64,000 nucleotides of DNA from Caulobacter sp. (GTDB lineage: Bacteria > Pseudomonadota > Alphaproteobacteria > Caulobacterales > Caulobacteraceae). Location: the NCBI GenBank assembly GCA_019636175.1, contig JAHBYC010000003.1, forward strand, positions 108,291 through 172,290. Direction: 5' to 3'. Below are positions 63,973 to 64,000 of this stretch, one piece after another. The translations under genes and the position numbers were made by a program. Under the pieces are notes generated by a model. The model saw only the letters and a program-made list of their open reading frames with translations. It had not been told where the DNA came from and did no database searches. The number at the start of each line of letters is the position of its first letter. Position 1 is the first letter of the stretch.

Positions 63973-64000
63973 TCAGAAACCGCTGGCGATCGCCGTTTCG
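63973..64000 (-). CDS. C-terminal end of a gene cut by the window edge
   Basis: A minus-strand frame open to the edge ends with ETAIASGF and a TGA at 63973-63975. The short length prevents identification. The position next to a repeat that ends exactly before it makes a real 3' end plausible, but it could be chance. Confidence 0.3.

Overview
The window is GC-rich chromosomal DNA of an alphaproteobacterium, most likely of the order Caulobacterales (Caulobacter or Phenylobacterium-like). The main reasons are a close MipZ orthologue, ClpS and ClpA that read almost like the Caulobacter proteins, an alpha-type phasin, a zinc-ribbon DinB, an ATP12-type F1 chaperone, DUF1489, and a GANTC (CcrM) site in front of mipZ. 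I see no rRNA operon, CRISPR array, prophage or insertion sequence. There is one tRNA, Leu(GAG).

Region by region. 0-11.6 kb: the start of a nitronate monooxygenase gene, a permease-like protein, a GNAT protein and a large secreted beta-propeller/amidohydrolase, then tusA, a YihY/BrkB protein, a CaiB/racemase-family enzyme, a fructokinase (mak), DNA polymerase IV and a DUF2332 protein. 11.7-14.5 kb: clpS-clpA, closed by a terminator. 14.5-19 kb: an SDR, a nucleoside transporter, an unknown membrane protein and a SPOR-tailed D,D-carboxypeptidase. 19.1-26.6 kb: a phasin with a TGC-rich operator, a ridA/GDPD/FemAB-like operon, ABM, DUF4287, HIT and J-domain proteins, then mipZ divergent from panC, and DUF1489. 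26.7-36 kb: the leucine/isovalerate branch, liuD, liuC, liuB and, further upstream, liuA. Inside this block lie an NTE-like phospholipase, tam and a striking stand-alone mini-gene. 36-45 kb: a GH24-like membrane protein, mgtE, tRNA-Leu, msrB, pccA, two DUF805 proteins, lipB and an orphan FliN-like protein. 45-54 kb: vapBC, pccB, atp12, a DUF1800/DUF1501 pair, and the crcB-rluC-(TPR/2OG oxygenase) operon. 54-64 kb: a degenerate GGDEF/EAL-like protein, a MarR regulator with its membrane partner, the elongasome operon mreB-mreC-mreD-mrdA-rodA, a DMT transporter and the last codons of one further gene.

Functional themes. Acyl-CoA catabolism: liuABCD takes isovaleryl-CoA to HMG-CoA, and pccAB carboxylates propionyl-CoA; the CaiB-family enzyme and the phasin fit the same fatty-acid/PHA physiology. 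Cell envelope and division: mreBCD-mrdA-rodA, the SPOR carboxypeptidase, MipZ and the GH24-like protein. Protein quality control: clpSA, the J-protein and msrB.

The most interesting object is at about 34.1-34.3 kb on the plus strand. A 17-base stretch is perfectly complementary to the whole single-stranded 3' tail of alphaproteobacterial 16S rRNA. It is followed at ideal spacing by a 22-codon GTG-started ORF whose last codons can fold back onto that Shine-Dalgarno core, and then by an intrinsic terminator. It has no plus-strand gene behind it, so it looks like a self-contained ~180-nt RNA or micro-gene. Other points of interest are two copies of a ~180-bp inverted-repeat (MITE-like) element, one of them inside the liu operon, a DnaA-box-like dyad in the mipZ-panC gap, and three convergent gene pairs that share a palindromic CTAG as both stop codons.
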